Position numbers and translations under genes: made by a program. Under the pieces are notes generated by a model, which was not told the DNA's origin, searched no databases, and worked only from the letters and a program-made list of their open reading frames with translations. From Skermanella stibiiresistens SB22 (GTDB lineage: Bacteria; Pseudomonadota; Alphaproteobacteria; Azospirillales; Azospirillaceae): a stretch of 64,000 bases of DNA. Where the stretch lies: positions 465,514 through 529,513 of the forward strand of contig NZ_AVFL01000002.1 of assembly GCF_000576635.1 (NCBI RefSeq). The letters are read 5' to 3'. Numbering within the stretch: position 1 is the stretch's first letter; every line of letters starts with the position of its first letter. Of this stretch, positions 27,786 to 38,307 are shown piece by piece.

Positions 27786-28499
27786 CTACTCGCTGCGCTC
27801 CACTGGAGACTCCAGCGATATGGTGGTGCGGAGCCGCCGCACCAAGTCGGATACTATACCGCAACCGCCAAAACGGTGCGCGGGCGGAAAATCGCCGAAA
27901 TCATCGGGACCATCACCAATCAGCATGGGTAGGCAGCCAGCGGCGTGGGCGCACTGCATATCCACGTCGGCGTCACCGACGAACCAGACATCCGGTCCAG
28001 CGGGAAACCCGCCGGGCGCCAGCGCCATGTGGATGGGATCAACCGCCGGTTTATCATGTGGGGCGTCCCCAGCCCCGACAAGTTTACCAAAATACCGATC
28101 CCAGCCAAGCTGGGCCGACTCGGCGCGCAGGAACCGCCCCGTCTTGTTGCTGACCACTCCCAGATAGACACCGCCGTCCGACAGGGCCTTCAGCAGATCC
28201 TCGGCACCGGGAAGCGGCTTCAGGTAGTCGAGGTGATGTCGGCCAAAATGGTCATAGAAGATGTCGCGCGCGTCGGTCCAGCGGTCACCGAACAAGCGGG
28301 GAAAACTGTCTCGGAGGCTCTGTCGGACGCGGACGCGGGTTTCCTCCAGCGTCCACGGCGGCAGGTCGTGGGCGACCAGGGCGGCGTTCAAGGCGGCGTG
28401 GATGCATCCCCAATTGTCGACCAGCGTGTTGTCCCAATCAAACAGGACGGCGCGGGGAAGCCGATCCGGTTCCTCGGGACCGGTGTCGGCGACACGCAT
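27786..28499 (-). CDS. HAD-superfamily phosphatase (phosphoglycolate phosphatase-like)
   Basis: 237 residues from ATG 28499, overlapping the transaminase stop by one base; GTG one codon earlier is also possible. The HAD motifs are LFDWDNTLVDNWG (motif I, nucleophile Asp), VVSNKTG (motif II), a Lys in HDKPAVDPIHMAL (motif III) and WFVGDADVDMQCAHAAGC (motif IV). The alpha-helical cap between I and II resembles Gph/PGP. The substrate is not established. It sits between dat and hfq in one long minus-strand series. Confidence 0.88.
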   Translation of the reverse strand: MRVADTGPEEPDRLPRAVLFDWDNTLVDNWGCIHAALNAALVAHDLPPWTLEETRVRVRQSLRDSFPRLFGDRWTDARDIFYDHFGRHHLDYLKPLPGAEDLLKALSDGGVYLGVVSNKTGRFLRAESAQLGWDRYFGKLVGAGDAPHDKPAVDPIHMALAPGGFPAGPDVWFVGDADVDMQCAHAAGCLPMLIGDGPDDFGDFPPAHRFGGCGIVSDLVRRLRTTISLESPVERSE

Positions 28500-29362
28500 C
28501 ACGACGCCCCCTCGCCGCTGGCGTAGTCCAGATAGGCTTGCCGCAGCCGCTCGCCGAACGATCCCGGCCTGCCATTGCCGACGGTGTGGTCATCGATCCT
28601 GGTCACCGGCATGACGAAGGTGCTGGCGCTGGAGACGAAGGCCTCGCGGGCGCGGTACGCCTCCTCCAGCGAGAACGCGCGTTCCTCGAACGGGATGCCC
28701 GCCTCCTTCGCCAGACGGATGATCGACAGGCGCGTGACGCCGTTCAGGATCAAATTGTTCGCACAACGGGTCACAAGGGTACCGGTCTCGGTCACGATCC
28801 AGGCGTTGCTGGAGCAACCCTCCGTCACGTTGCCCTCGGGGTCGAGCTGCCACGCCTCGAAGGCGCCCGCCTCCACCGCCCGCTGCTTGCCCAGCACCTG
28901 CGGCAGCAGGGCCACCGATTTGATGTCGCGGCGCAGCCAGCGGATGTCGGGGATCGAGATCACCTTGACCCCGTTCTCCAATTGTTCCGGCGTCGCGAAG
29001 CTGGTGGCCCGCTTCGTCGTCATCACCAGGGTGCTGTCGGAATGCTTCGGGAACTTGAAGTCGCGCGGCGCGACACCCCGGGTGACCTGGAGATAGATCG
29101 TTCCCTGCCTCACCCGGTTCTGGGCGATCAGTCGGCGCATCAGCAGCTTCAGCACATGCGGCGCGACCGGCCACGCGATCCGCAGCTCACCCAGCGAGCG
29201 GGCCAGCCGGTCCAGGTGTCCCCGCTCGTCGACCAGCTTGCCGCCAATGATCGTGACGACCTCGTAGACGCCGTCCGCGAACTGGAAGCCCCTGTCCTCG
29301 ACATGGACCATCGCCTCGCCGTGGGGAACGAACCGGCCGTTGACATATGCGTATCGAGACAT
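28499..29362 (-). CDS. dat: D-amino-acid transaminase
   Basis: A 287-residue fold-type IV PLP enzyme. The start MSRYAYVNGRFVPHGEA, the catalytic Lys148 in RRDIKSVALLPQVLGK, and EGCSSNAWIV match D-alanine aminotransferase (family Lys145). It would interconvert D-alanine and D-glutamate with keto acids. Branched-chain aminotransferases and 4-amino-4-deoxychorismate lyase share the fold, but the RxH-type loop and length favour Dat. It is embedded between trkA and hfq, the order known around ntrYX in Azospirillum relatives. Confidence 0.9.
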   Translation of the reverse strand: MSRYAYVNGRFVPHGEAMVHVEDRGFQFADGVYEVVTIIGGKLVDERGHLDRLARSLGELRIAWPVAPHVLKLLMRRLIAQNRVRQGTIYLQVTRGVAPRDFKFPKHSDSTLVMTTKRATSFATPEQLENGVKVISIPDIRWLRRDIKSVALLPQVLGKQRAVEAGAFEAWQLDPEGNVTEGCSSNAWIVTETGTLVTRCANNLILNGVTRLSIIRLAKEAGIPFEERAFSLEEAYRAREAFVSSASTFVMPVTRIDDHTVGNGRPGSFGERLRQAYLDYASGEGAS

Positions 29363-29411
29363 GCTTTCCGCTTCCGTAAGGAGAAAGGAACGTTGGAAAC
29401 CTTGGAGGCGC

Positions 29412-30788
29412 CTAGAAGAACTCCAGCCGGACGGCGAACATCTTCTCGACCTTCTTGACCTGCCCGACCGCCGCCAGGATGATCACCCGGTCATGCGGCT
29501 TGATGACGGTCGACGGCCTCGGGATGATCACCTCCTCGCCGCGCACGATCGCACCGACGATGACCCCGGTCGGCAGCTTGATCTCGCGCAGCGGCGTGTT
29601 GATCAGGCTGGATGTCTCCAGCGCCTCCGCCTCGATGATCTCGGCGAACCCCTCCCGCAGGCTGTGCACCGAGCGGATCCTGCCGCGGCGGACATGCTGG
29701 AGGATGGTCGAGACCGTGATCGTGCGGGGGCTGACGACGGCGTCGATCCCCAACGTCGTGACCAGCGGCGAGTACGTCGTCTTGTTGATCAGCGTGATGG
29801 CGCGCTGGCAGCCATAGCGCTTGGCTAGCAGCGAGGCGAGGATGTTGCCCTCGTCGTCGTTGGTGACGGCGACCACCGTCTCCGCCGCCCGCACGTTGGC
29901 CTCCTCCAGGATCTCGGGGTCGAGCCCGTCGCCGTGCAGCACCATGGTGCGGTTGAGCCGCTGGGCGATGAACTGGGCGCGGGCGCGGTCGAACTCGACG
30001 ATCCGGGCGCTGACCTGAGGGTGTTTCGCCTCCAGCTCCTCCGCGAGGCACAAGCCGATATTGCCGCCGCCCAGGATGATGATCCGGCGGGCCTCCGTCT
30101 CCTCGTGGCCGAAGGCGGCCATAGCGCGGCTGAGATGCCGCGTGTCCGCGACGAAATAGACCTCGTCACCCGGCAGCATCTGGTCGTCGCCGCCGGGGAT
30201 GATCGGCTTGTCGTTGCGGACGATCGCCACGACCTCGATGTTGAGGTCGGGGAACAGCCCGGTCAGCTGACGCAGCGGCGTGTGCAGGATCGGGCAGTTG
30301 TCGGCGCAGATCACCCCGATGACGCGGACCTTGCCGTCCGCCAGCGGGATCATGTCGAAGGCGCCCGGTACCTGGAGCCGCCGCGCGATGGCGCGCGCCA
30401 CCTCGATCTCGGGCGAGATGATCACGTCGATCGGCATGTGCTCGCGCGAGAACAGGTCGGCCCAGATCGGCGCCAGATAGCTCTGGTTGCGGACGCGGGC
30501 GATCTTGGTCGGCACGTTGAACAGCGAGTGGGCGACTTGGCAGGCCACCATGTTGACCTCGTCCGCCAGCGTGACCGCGATGATCATGTCGGCCTCGCCG
30601 GCGCCCGCCTGCTCCAGCACGTTGGGGTGCGAGGCGAAGCCGACCATGGCCTGGACATCCAGCGTGTCGCTGATCTTCTGGATCAGTTCCGGCGACTGGT
30701 CGATCACCGTCACGTCGTTGTTTTCGGTCGCGAGATAGCGCGCGATGTTGGAACCGACCTGCCCCGCGCCGCAGACGATGACTTTCAT
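29412..30788 (-). CDS. trkA: Trk potassium uptake regulatory subunit TrkA
   Basis: 458 residues with two RCK modules. The first NAD-binding motif is VIVCGAGQVGSNIARYLA (residues 3-20), and the second is IIILGGGNIGLCLAEELEA (about 233-251). Each is followed by an RCK_C domain, the last ending near VKKVEKMFAVRLEFF. TrkA gates the TrkH/TrkG potassium channel in response to nucleotides. No trkH gene is in the window. It starts three bases after the ntrX stop, an arrangement (ntrYX-trkA) conserved in alphaproteobacteria. Confidence 0.96.
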   Translation of the reverse strand: MKVIVCGAGQVGSNIARYLATENNDVTVIDQSPELIQKISDTLDVQAMVGFASHPNVLEQAGAGEADMIIAVTLADEVNMVACQVAHSLFNVPTKIARVRNQSYLAPIWADLFSREHMPIDVIISPEIEVARAIARRLQVPGAFDMIPLADGKVRVIGVICADNCPILHTPLRQLTGLFPDLNIEVVAIVRNDKPIIPGGDDQMLPGDEVYFVADTRHLSRAMAAFGHEETEARRIIILGGGNIGLCLAEELEAKHPQVSARIVEFDRARAQFIAQRLNRTMVLHGDGLDPEILEEANVRAAETVVAVTNDDEGNILASLLAKRYGCQRAITLINKTTYSPLVTTLGIDAVVSPRTITVSTILQHVRRGRIRSVHSLREGFAEIIEAEALETSSLINTPLREIKLPTGVIVGAIVRGEEVIIPRPSTVIKPHDRVIILAAVGQVKKVEKMFAVRLEFF

Positions 30789-30791
30789 GGC

Positions 30792-32213
30792 TCAATCCGC
30801 CGCCAGCTTGTGGCCTGGCTTGTCGTGGCCCGGCTTGTCGTTGCCGTGGACGCCCAGCGATTTCAGCTTGCGGTGCAGGGCCGAGCGCTCCATCCCGACG
30901 AAGGCCGCCGTGCGCGAGATGTTGCCGCCGAACCGTGTCACCTGCGCCAGCAGGTACTCGCGCTCGAACACCTCGCGCGCCTCGCGGAGCGGCAGTCCCA
31001 TGATCTCGCCGCCCTTGTCCCATTTGAGCACGGTCGGGGTGATGGCGCCGATCTCCGGCGGCAGCATGTCGGCGCGGATCGGCTCGCGCGGATCGCCGGT
31101 GGACATGATCAGCAGCCAGTCGACCACGTTCCGCAGCTGACGCACGTTGCCCGGCCAATCATAGGCCTGGAGGGCGGCCATCGCGTCCTCGCCATAGTCG
31201 CGGGCCGGCAGCCCGGCGGTCTCCGCCGAACGCACCATGAAGTGGCGCGCCAGGAATGGGATGTCCTCCCGCCTCTCGGTCAGCGGCGGGACCCGGATCG
31301 GGACGACGCTCAACCGGTAGAACAGATCCTGCCGGAAGCGACCGGCCTCGATCTCGGAGGGCAGGTCGCGGTTGCTCGACGCGATCACCCGCACATCGAC
31401 CTCGACCCGGGCCCCGCCGCCGACCCGCTCGAAGGTCTGCTCCTGCAGGACGCGGACGATCTTCCCCTGGGTCTCCAGCGGCATGTCGGCGACCTCGTCC
31501 AGCAGCAGGGTGCCGCCATGGGCCTGCTCGAACGTCCCGACCTTGCGCGGCACGCCGTCCTGACCATGCTCGGTGCCGAACAGCTCGACCTCCAGGCGGT
31601 CGGGCCGCATGGTGGCGCAATTCAGCCCGACGAACGGCCCGTCGGCCCGGCGCGAGCGGGCGTGCAGCAGACGGGCCACCACCTCCTTGCCGGAGCCGGC
31701 CGGACCGGTGATCAGGACGCGGCTGCCTGTCGGCGCCACCTTCTCGATCGACTGGCGGACGTGGTTGATGGCGGAGGACTTGCCGATCAGCTCGACCTGT
31801 CCGCCGGCCCGCAGCCTAAGCTCCTCGTTCTCGCGCCGCAGCCGGGCGGCCTCGATCGCGCGTTCGACCAGTACCAGCAGGCGGTCGGCCTTGAACGGCT
31901 TCTCGATGAAGTCGTAGGCGCCCTGCTTGATCGCGGACACCGCCGTCTCGATCGTCCCGTGACCGCTGATCATGATGACCGGCAGGTTGGGATGGTCGCG
32001 CTTCAGCTCGGCCAGGATCTGGATGCCATCGAGCCGGCTGCCCTGGAGCCAGATGTCCAGGATGACCAGGCTCGGCCTTCGGGAGCCGACGGCGGCGATC
32101 GCCTGGTCGGCGTCACCGGCCTGCCGGGTCTTCATGCCCTCGTCTTCCAGGATGCCGGAAATCAGCATCCGGATATCGGCTTCGTCATCGACGATCAGAA
32201 TGTCATGCGCCAT
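30792..32213 (-). CDS. ntrX: nitrogen regulation response regulator NtrX
   Basis: 473 residues. The receiver domain has phospho-acceptor Asp53 in [10 protein letters not shown]. The AAA+ domain has Walker [15 protein letters not shown], but where NtrC-type activators have GAFTGA this protein reads [17 protein letters not shown], so the sigma54-contact loop is absent. Walker B lies in [12 protein letters not shown]. The C-terminal Fis-type HTH is [19 protein letters not shown]. It is the partner of NtrY, whose gene overlaps it by 11 bases. Loss of GAFTGA suggests sigma54-independent action, as proposed for other NtrX proteins. Confidence 0.95.
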   Translation of the reverse strand: MAHDILIVDDEADIRMLISGILEDEGMKTRQAGDADQAIAAVGSRRPSLVILDIWLQGSRLDGIQILAELKRDHPNLPVIMISGHGTIETAVSAIKQGAYDFIEKPFKADRLLVLVERAIEAARLRRENEELRLRAGGQVELIGKSSAINHVRQSIEKVAPTGSRVLITGPAGSGKEVVARLLHARSRRADGPFVGLNCATMRPDRLEVELFGTEHGQDGVPRKVGTFEQAHGGTLLLDEVADMPLETQGKIVRVLQEQTFERVGGGARVEVDVRVIASSNRDLPSEIEAGRFRQDLFYRLSVVPIRVPPLTERREDIPFLARHFMVRSAETAGLPARDYGEDAMAALQAYDWPGNVRQLRNVVDWLLIMSTGDPREPIRADMLPPEIGAITPTVLKWDKGGEIMGLPLREAREVFEREYLLAQVTRFGGNISRTAAFVGMERSALHRKLKSLGVHGNDKPGHDKPGHKLAAD

Positions 32214-34491
32214 AGCGACTCTGTTTCTGCTGCGTTTCTTCGGCGGCCACGGCCGGCGCGGCGATCTCGGTCTTGGGAATCACGAGGCGGACCTGGGCGC
32301 CCGGAACGGGGCCATCGGGACCGGCTTCCCTGTCCTCCAGCACCAGTTCGCCGCCATGGTCCTCCATGATCTTCTTGACGATGGCGAGGCCCAGGCCGGT
32401 GCCCTTCGCCCGCGTCGTGACATAGGGCTCGGTCAATCTGTCGCGTTCCTCATGGGGCAGACCCTTGCCGTTGTCGGCGATGACGATGGAAACCCTGTCG
32501 TCATCGACCTGGAGGCTGAGATCGACCTGTCCAGGGGGCAATGTCCCGATATCGGGAGGCTGCCGGCCGTCGATCGCGTCGGCGGCGTTCTGGAGCAGGT
32601 TGGTCAGGGCCTGGGAGATCTGGCGGCCGTCACAGGGCACCGTCAGCGGACCAGAGGGCAGATCCGCCGTGAACTTGATGCTGGGATGGGCGCTGGATTG
32701 TAGGAACACGGCTTGTCGGCATAGCTCATTGATGTTCTGCGGCTTCATCACCGGGCTTGGCATCCGCGCGAAGGCGGAGAACTCGTCAACCATCCGGCCG
32801 ATATCGTCCACTTGGCGTACGATGGTATCGGTACACATCTGGAACGTCTCGGGGTCGCTGGTGATTTCCTTGAGGTATTTTCGGCGCAATCGCTCGGCCG
32901 ACAGCTGGATCGGGGTCAATGGGTTCTTGATCTCGTGCGCGATGCGCCGCGCCACGTCGGCCCAAGCGGCCTTGCGCTGCGCCGATAGAAGCTCCGTCAC
33001 GTCATCGAAGGTCACCACGAAGCCGCGGATGTCGTTGCCCACCGACTCGGCGGCGATCCGCACCAGCAGCGTCCTGGCCGTCCCGGCCCGGCGCAGCTGG
33101 ACCTGCGCTTCCATCAGCTTGGCCGGGCGGCGCCGGATCATGCCCATCAACTCGCCCATCTCGGGCGCCACGTCGACCAGCCGGCGGCCGAGCAGGACCT
33201 CCGGGTCGTCGACGCCCAGCAGGTGCGCGCCCGACAGGTTGGGCAGGTTGATGCGGCCCTCGTGGTCCAGGCCGACCACGCCGGCCGAAACACCGGCCAG
33301 CACCGTCTCGGTGAAGCGGCGACGCAAGTCGAGCTGGCGGTTCGCCTCGATCAGCTCGCGCCGCTGGCTCTCCAGCTGGCTGGTCATGCGGTTGAAGGCG
33401 CGGCTCAGCGTTCCAAGCTCATCCTCCGGCAACAGTTCCGGCACGCGCGCACCCATGTCCCCCGCCCTCACCCGCTCCGCCGCCGCGATCAGCGAGCCGA
33501 TCGGCGCGACCAGGGCAGTCGCGAAGTTCAGGCCGATCCAGACCGCCGCCAGCAGCAGCAGCAGCGCCACGACCACGAAGATAAGCGTCGCGGTGATCTG
33601 AAGGCTGGACCGCTTGCCCTCCAGCTCGGCATAGGCGTTGGCCGCCTCCTGCGCCGATTCCATGTGGTTGAGCACGCGCGGCTCGACCAGCCGGCCAACG
33701 AACAGGAAAGTGTCGACGAAGCGGTCCAGCCGGACAAGGCCCCTGACCCTGTCGTCGGTGTCGGTCACCATCAGGACGACCTCGCCCTGCCGGGCGCGCT
33801 CCAGCGCGCTCTCGGGGATCGGCTCGAACTCCAGCGTGAACGACAGGCCGGAGCGCGCCAGCATGCGGCCGCTGCCGTCGAACACGATCGCCTCGGTCAA
33901 GGCCCGCAGCGCCGCCTGGGTCGCCACCACCTGGGCGAAGCGGCCGGGATCGGTCAGCAGGCGCGCCGCCTCGCGGTTGAGGTCGTTCGCCATGGCGAGC
34001 GCGTCGGCCCGGATCACCTGCTGGTGTTCGTGAAGGTAGGCTTGCGCCACGGCGCGGGATTCGTTGACCGCCGTGCGAACCCGCTCGCTGAACCAGGATT
34101 GGACGCCGACATAGAAGAAGATGACGGAGAAGGCGGCGACGATGATCGCCGGCATGACGGCCAGCAGACTGAAGGTCGCGACCACCCGCACGTGCAACCT
34201 GGAGCCGGCGAGGCCCCGGCGCCGCTCGATCCACAGCGCCACGATGCGCCGCGCGATGATGGCGCCAAGCATCAGCATCAGCGCCAGGTCGAGCGTCAGC
34301 AGCAGGCTGACCGTGTTGGGATCGTTGCCGAAGGGAGGTGTCGCGGTGAGCGCGCCATAGGTCGCGAACCCCGCGCCCACGGCCGCCACCGCCAGTGCCA
34401 CGGCCAGCTTGCCGGCAAGACCGACGCGGCTGGCCCAGACCAGGAACTGGGTCCAAAAGGATTGCGGGACACCCGCGGGTTCACTGCTCAT
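32203..34491 (-). CDS. ntrY: membrane sensor histidine kinase NtrY
   Basis: 762 residues. Three N-terminal membrane helices (within about 25-130) and one near 300-325 bracket a periplasmic sensor region, followed by HAMP (about 325-375), PAS (about 390-490), HisKA with [21 protein letters not shown], and HATPase with N-box LLQNAADAI and G-box [20 protein letters not shown] plus GTGLGLAIV. It phosphorylates NtrX in response to nitrogen or redox cues. There is a 72-base gap after ntrC, so a separate promoter is possible. Confidence 0.96.
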   Translation of the reverse strand: MSSEPAGVPQSFWTQFLVWASRVGLAGKLAVALAVAAVGAGFATYGALTATPPFGNDPNTVSLLLTLDLALMLMLGAIIARRIVALWIERRRGLAGSRLHVRVVATFSLLAVMPAIIVAAFSVIFFYVGVQSWFSERVRTAVNESRAVAQAYLHEHQQVIRADALAMANDLNREAARLLTDPGRFAQVVATQAALRALTEAIVFDGSGRMLARSGLSFTLEFEPIPESALERARQGEVVLMVTDTDDRVRGLVRLDRFVDTFLFVGRLVEPRVLNHMESAQEAANAYAELEGKRSSLQITATLIFVVVALLLLLAAVWIGLNFATALVAPIGSLIAAAERVRAGDMGARVPELLPEDELGTLSRAFNRMTSQLESQRRELIEANRQLDLRRRFTETVLAGVSAGVVGLDHEGRINLPNLSGAHLLGVDDPEVLLGRRLVDVAPEMGELMGMIRRRPAKLMEAQVQLRRAGTARTLLVRIAAESVGNDIRGFVVTFDDVTELLSAQRKAAWADVARRIAHEIKNPLTPIQLSAERLRRKYLKEITSDPETFQMCTDTIVRQVDDIGRMVDEFSAFARMPSPVMKPQNINELCRQAVFLQSSAHPSIKFTADLPSGPLTVPCDGRQISQALTNLLQNAADAIDGRQPPDIGTLPPGQVDLSLQVDDDRVSIVIADNGKGLPHEERDRLTEPYVTTRAKGTGLGLAIVKKIMEDHGGELVLEDREAGPDGPVPGAQVRLVIPKTEIAAPAVAAEETQQKQSRYGA

Positions 34492-34563
34492 CTATCTCGT
34501 CGCATTGGGCTCGTCCTGAACCCGTCCTGTGACCAGGATGCCACGAGACCGATGCAGGGTGTG

Positions 34564-36018
34564 TTATTTTAGCCCACGGATGACTTGAATATCCAGTTCG
34601 CGAATCTTCTTTCTGAGCGTGTTCCGATTAAGTCCCAACATCTGTGCCGCTTTGATCTGATTTCCCCGCGTCGCGGAGAGGCTGAGGGAGATCAGCGGGC
34701 GCTCGACCTCGCGCAGTACGCGGTCGTACAGCCCGGCGGCGGGGATACCGTCCTTGTGGGCCGCGAAATAATCCTTCAAATGCCGCTCGACCGCCGAGCT
34801 TAGACCCTCGTTCTGGTGCTCCTCGACCTGGGGCGAGGCCGGGGCCGAGTCCGCCAGTTCGGACTCGATGATGTCGGTGCTGATGACCTCCTGGCTGTAG
34901 AGGGCCGCCAAGCGCCGCACCAGGTTTTCCAGCTCGCGGACGTTGCCGGGCCAGCGGTAGCGCTTCAAACGGTCCATCGCGGGGCCGTCGATGCTCTTGG
35001 TCGGCAGACCCTGCGCGGAGGTCAGCGTCAAGAAATGGCGGACCAGTGACGGGATGTCCTCAGTCCGCTCGCGAAGCGGCGGCAGCCGGATCGGCACGAC
35101 GTTGAGCCGGTAGAACAGATCCTCGCGGAACAGCCCCTGGCGGATCAGCGTGCGGAGGTCGCGGTGGGTCGCGGCGATGATGCGGACGTCGGTCTTGATC
35201 GGCGTCCTGCCGCCAACGGTCGTGTATTCGCCCTCCTGCAACACGCGCAGCAGCCGGGTCTGGGCCTCCAACGGCATGTCACCGATCTCGTCCAGGAACA
35301 ACGTGCCGCACTGCGCCTGCTCGAACCGGCCGGTCGAGCGGGTCGTGGCGCCGGTGAAAGCGCCCTTCTCGTGGCCGAAAAGCTCCGACTCGATCAGTTC
35401 GCGCGGGATCGCCGCCATGTTGATCGCGACGAAGGGACCGCTGCGGCGCTTGCCGTATTCGTGGAGCGCGCGGGCGACCAGTTCCTTGCCGGTGCCGGAC
35501 TCGCCGGTGATCATCACCGTCAAGTCGGTGCCCATCAGCCGGGCCAGCACCCGGTAGATCTCCTGCATCGCCGTCGATCGGCCGATCAGGGGAAGCTGCT
35601 CCTCGGCCTCGGCGGCGTCGAGCGCCGCGTTGCCGTTGAGGGCCAACGCCTGCGGCGCGCTCAACGCGCGCTCGACGACGTTGACCAGTTCCTTCAGGTC
35701 GAACGGCTTCGGCAGGTATTCGAAGGCGCCGCGTTCCGCCGCCTTGACCGCCGTCATCAGCGTGTTCTGCGCGCTCATCACGATGACGCGCAGCTCGGGC
35801 CGGATCTTCTTGATGCGCGGGATCAGGTCCAGGCCGTTCTCGTCAGGCATCACCACGTCGGTGATCACCAGATCGCCCTGCCCGTCCGCGACCCAGCGCC
35901 AGAGGGTGGCGGCGTTGCCCGTGGTCCGGACGTCATGGCCAAGGCGGATCAGGGCTTGGTTCAGCACCGTGCGGATCGCCCGGTCGTCATCGGCGACCAG
36001 GATCGTCGATGATGACAT
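34564..36018 (-). CDS. ntrC: nitrogen regulation protein NtrC
   Basis: 484 residues. The receiver has Asp54 in [14 protein letters not shown]. The sigma54-activator AAA+ domain has [20 protein letters not shown] (Walker A) and [20 protein letters not shown], including an intact GAFTGA. The Fis-type DNA-binding domain at the end is [20 protein letters not shown]. NtrC-P activates nitrogen-assimilation promoters. Its ATG overlaps the ntrB stop by one base. This is the canonical partner in the dusB-ntrB-ntrC operon. Confidence 0.98.
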   Translation of the reverse strand: MSSSTILVADDDRAIRTVLNQALIRLGHDVRTTGNAATLWRWVADGQGDLVITDVVMPDENGLDLIPRIKKIRPELRVIVMSAQNTLMTAVKAAERGAFEYLPKPFDLKELVNVVERALSAPQALALNGNAALDAAEAEEQLPLIGRSTAMQEIYRVLARLMGTDLTVMITGESGTGKELVARALHEYGKRRSGPFVAINMAAIPRELIESELFGHEKGAFTGATTRSTGRFEQAQCGTLFLDEIGDMPLEAQTRLLRVLQEGEYTTVGGRTPIKTDVRIIAATHRDLRTLIRQGLFREDLFYRLNVVPIRLPPLRERTEDIPSLVRHFLTLTSAQGLPTKSIDGPAMDRLKRYRWPGNVRELENLVRRLAALYSQEVISTDIIESELADSAPASPQVEEHQNEGLSSAVERHLKDYFAAHKDGIPAAGLYDRVLREVERPLISLSLSATRGNQIKAAQMLGLNRNTLRKKIRELDIQVIRGLK

Positions 36019-37148
36019 CAGATCTGCTCCAGCGGCTGTTCGAAATCGGCATACATTGGTAGCGATACCTTGAATACGGTTCGGCGCGGCAGCGTCTCGA
36101 AGTCGATGACTCCACCATGGTCGCCAATCAGTTTCGCAACCAATGCAAGACCTAGGCCGGTCCCATTCCGCTTTGTGGTAACGAAGGCGTCGAACAAATG
36201 GGATCTAAGGTCTTCCGGTATGCCGTTGCCGTTGTCCTGCACGCTGACCAGCAACGGCAGGTGAACGCGGCTCTCGATGCCAGGAACGGCCAAACGGACG
36301 CCGTGCTGATAGGCGGTGCTCAAAATTATCTCACCACTCTGCTCCGGGACCGCTTCTGCCGCATTTTTAATCAGATTGAGGAATACCTGGATCAGCTGGT
36401 CTCGATTGCCATAGACATCCGGCAACGACGGATCGTAGCGCTCGGTGAAGCGGATGGTGCGGGCGAAGCCATTCTGGGCGACCCGGCGGACATGCTCCAG
36501 CACGCTGTGGATGTTGACCGCGGTCCGCTCCGGCGGACGCTTGTCCGAGAACACTTCCATCCGGTCGACCAGCGCCACGATGCGGTCGGATTCGTCGCAG
36601 ATCAGCCGCGTCAACTCGCGGTCGGGTTCGGACGCGTTCTGTTCCAGCAACTGGGCGGCGCCGCGGATGCCGGATAGTGGGTTCTTGACCTCGTGGGCCA
36701 GCATCGCCGCCATGGCGGTGACCGAGCGGGCCGCGTTCCGGTGGGTCAACTGGTTGTCGATCTTTCGGGTGATCGACTTCTCGTGCAGCGACATGACCAC
36801 GCAATCCGCCGGATCGCCGAGCGGCGCCACCCGAACGGTGACGAAGTGGATGCCGATGCGCGGCGTGTCCAGCGTCACCCCGTATTCCGACATGCTGGCG
36901 CCACCCAGCCGCGCCTGCTCGATCAGGAAGAAAACCGGGCTGTCCGACGGCAGCAGTTCGGTCAACGGCAGCCCGATCAGCGCCGCGGCGCCGCTGTCGA
37001 AGAACTCCTGCGCCTCCAGGTTGACGTACCGGATCTCGTCGCGGTCGCCGATCACCAGGACGGGATCGGGCAAGGCGTTGAGGATGCCGGACGGATCGAT
37101 CTCCTGTCGCGGCGTCTTGCGCCACATGGGTGCCACCGCGCGCGCCAT
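36018..37148 (-). CDS. ntrB: nitrogen sensor histidine kinase NtrB
   Basis: 376 residues from ATG 37148, which overlaps the dusB stop by one base. The frame is open further upstream inside dusB, but that part is out of frame with dusB and meaningless. A PAS domain (about 20-130) precedes the H-box [15 protein letters not shown] with His152. The N-box is [10 protein letters not shown], the G1 box [12 protein letters not shown], and the G2 box [18 protein letters not shown]. No membrane segment, so it is cytoplasmic. GlnB (PII) would control its kinase/phosphatase balance; no glnB lies here. Confidence 0.97.
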   Translation of the reverse strand: MARAVAPMWRKTPRQEIDPSGILNALPDPVLVIGDRDEIRYVNLEAQEFFDSGAAALIGLPLTELLPSDSPVFFLIEQARLGGASMSEYGVTLDTPRIGIHFVTVRVAPLGDPADCVVMSLHEKSITRKIDNQLTHRNAARSVTAMAAMLAHEVKNPLSGIRGAAQLLEQNASEPDRELTRLICDESDRIVALVDRMEVFSDKRPPERTAVNIHSVLEHVRRVAQNGFARTIRFTERYDPSLPDVYGNRDQLIQVFLNLIKNAAEAVPEQSGEIILSTAYQHGVRLAVPGIESRVHLPLLVSVQDNGNGIPEDLRSHLFDAFVTTKRNGTGLGLALVAKLIGDHGGVIDFETLPRRTVFKVSLPMYADFEQPLEQI

Positions 37149-38134
37149 CAAGCTGCCATCCGTTCGATTTCGGGTGAATAGAAGGACCGGATCATGTCGC
37201 GCACGACCACCGGATCGGCGACGCGGTTGACCTCGGCGCGGAACTCGGCGGAGCCCGGAAACCCCTTGCTGTACCAAGAGACGTGCTTGCGGGCGATCTT
37301 GACACCCGCGTCGGTGCCGTAGTGTTCCAGCATGGCCTCGTAATGTTCCAGGAGTGTCGCCAGTTGTTCGTCGGGGCGTGGATCGGGCAGGCGATCGCCT
37401 GTCCGCAGATAATGGATGACCTGACCGATGAACCAGGGCCGGCCATAGGTGCCGCGTCCGATCATCACGCCATCGGCGCCGGACTGCTCCAGGCACCGCG
37501 TGACGTCCTCGAACGTCGTCATGTCGCCATTGGCGATGACCGGGATCGAGACCGCCTCCTTGACCGCGCGGATCGCCGGCCAGTCCGCCGAGCCGGTGTA
37601 GAACTGGCAGCGGGTGCGGCCATGGACGGTGACCATCTGGATGCCACATTCCTGGGCGATCCGCGCCAGATTGGGGGCGTTGCGGCTGGTGTCGTCCCAG
37701 CCCAGCCGCATCTTCAGCGTGACCGGAAGCCCGACCGCCTTGACGGTCGCCTCCAGGATGCGGGCGGCGTGGACCTCGTCCCGCATCAGGGAGGAACCGG
37801 CGTGGCCGTTGACGATCTTCTTGACCGGACAGCCGAAATTGATGTCGATGAGCGCCGCGCCACGATCCTGGTTGAGCCTCGCCGCCTCGGCCATCGCCGC
37901 CGGATCGCACCCGGCCAGCTGGACGGCCATGGGAAACTCCTCGGCGCAGTTGGTCGCCATCTTCATGGTCTGGCGCGACGCCCTGATCATCGCCTGACTG
38001 GCGATCATCTCGGAGACGACCAGACCGGCGCCGGCACGCTTGACCAAGCGGCGGAACGGCATGTCGGACACGCCCGACATGGGGGCCAGGATGACGGGAT
38101 CGTCGATCCTGATAGAGCCGATGTTGATGCCCAT
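37148..38134 (-). CDS. dusB: tRNA-dihydrouridine synthase B (NifR3)
   Basis: 328 residues from ATG 38134 ([21 protein letters not shown]), the family start. In-frame ATGs at 38164 and 38185 give longer N-termini, and no start has a strong ribosome site. The flavin TIM barrel has the FMN-site [14 protein letters not shown], the catalytic Cys in [30 protein letters not shown], and VIANGDM plus [12 protein letters not shown]. It reduces uridines in the tRNA D-loop. It is the first gene of the classical nifR3-ntrB-ntrC operon. Confidence 0.94.
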   Translation of the reverse strand: MGINIGSIRIDDPVILAPMSGVSDMPFRRLVKRAGAGLVVSEMIASQAMIRASRQTMKMATNCAEEFPMAVQLAGCDPAAMAEAARLNQDRGAALIDINFGCPVKKIVNGHAGSSLMRDEVHAARILEATVKAVGLPVTLKMRLGWDDTSRNAPNLARIAQECGIQMVTVHGRTRCQFYTGSADWPAIRAVKEAVSIPVIANGDMTTFEDVTRCLEQSGADGVMIGRGTYGRPWFIGQVIHYLRTGDRLPDPRPDEQLATLLEHYEAMLEHYGTDAGVKIARKHVSWYSKGFPGSAEFRAEVNRVADPVVVRDMIRSFYSPEIERMAA

Positions 38135-38307
38135 AGTTTGGGCAATTCCCTGTAATGCTGTCATTTTGTGCAGACTATCACGCATTGCGAAAACATCGCA
38201 AGCGCGAAGAATGCCAATGAAACTATCATTCGGCCTGCCGGCACCGCCAATTTTGGTGGACGACCAGCGGCGCGACGGTTTCTTCGTTTGAATTTAGCCA
38301 AATGAAG

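Noticed and set aside
29934..32369. 811-codon open frame antisense to trkA and ntrX
   Set aside because: It lies opposite two well-supported genes. The translation is His/Arg/Asp-rich low-complexity sequence with no domain, the usual shadow of third-position G+C bias.
36018..37910. NtrB as a 630-residue protein fused to an upstream domain
   Set aside because: The extra N-terminal part is dusB read in another frame; ATG 37148 overlaps the dusB stop in the usual way.
38195..38225. Possible sigma54 -24/-12 site upstream of dusB (TTGGCATTCTTCGCGC)
   Set aside because: The -24 half is fair, but at correct spacing the -12 half is CGC-GC rather than TTGC, so the match is too weak.
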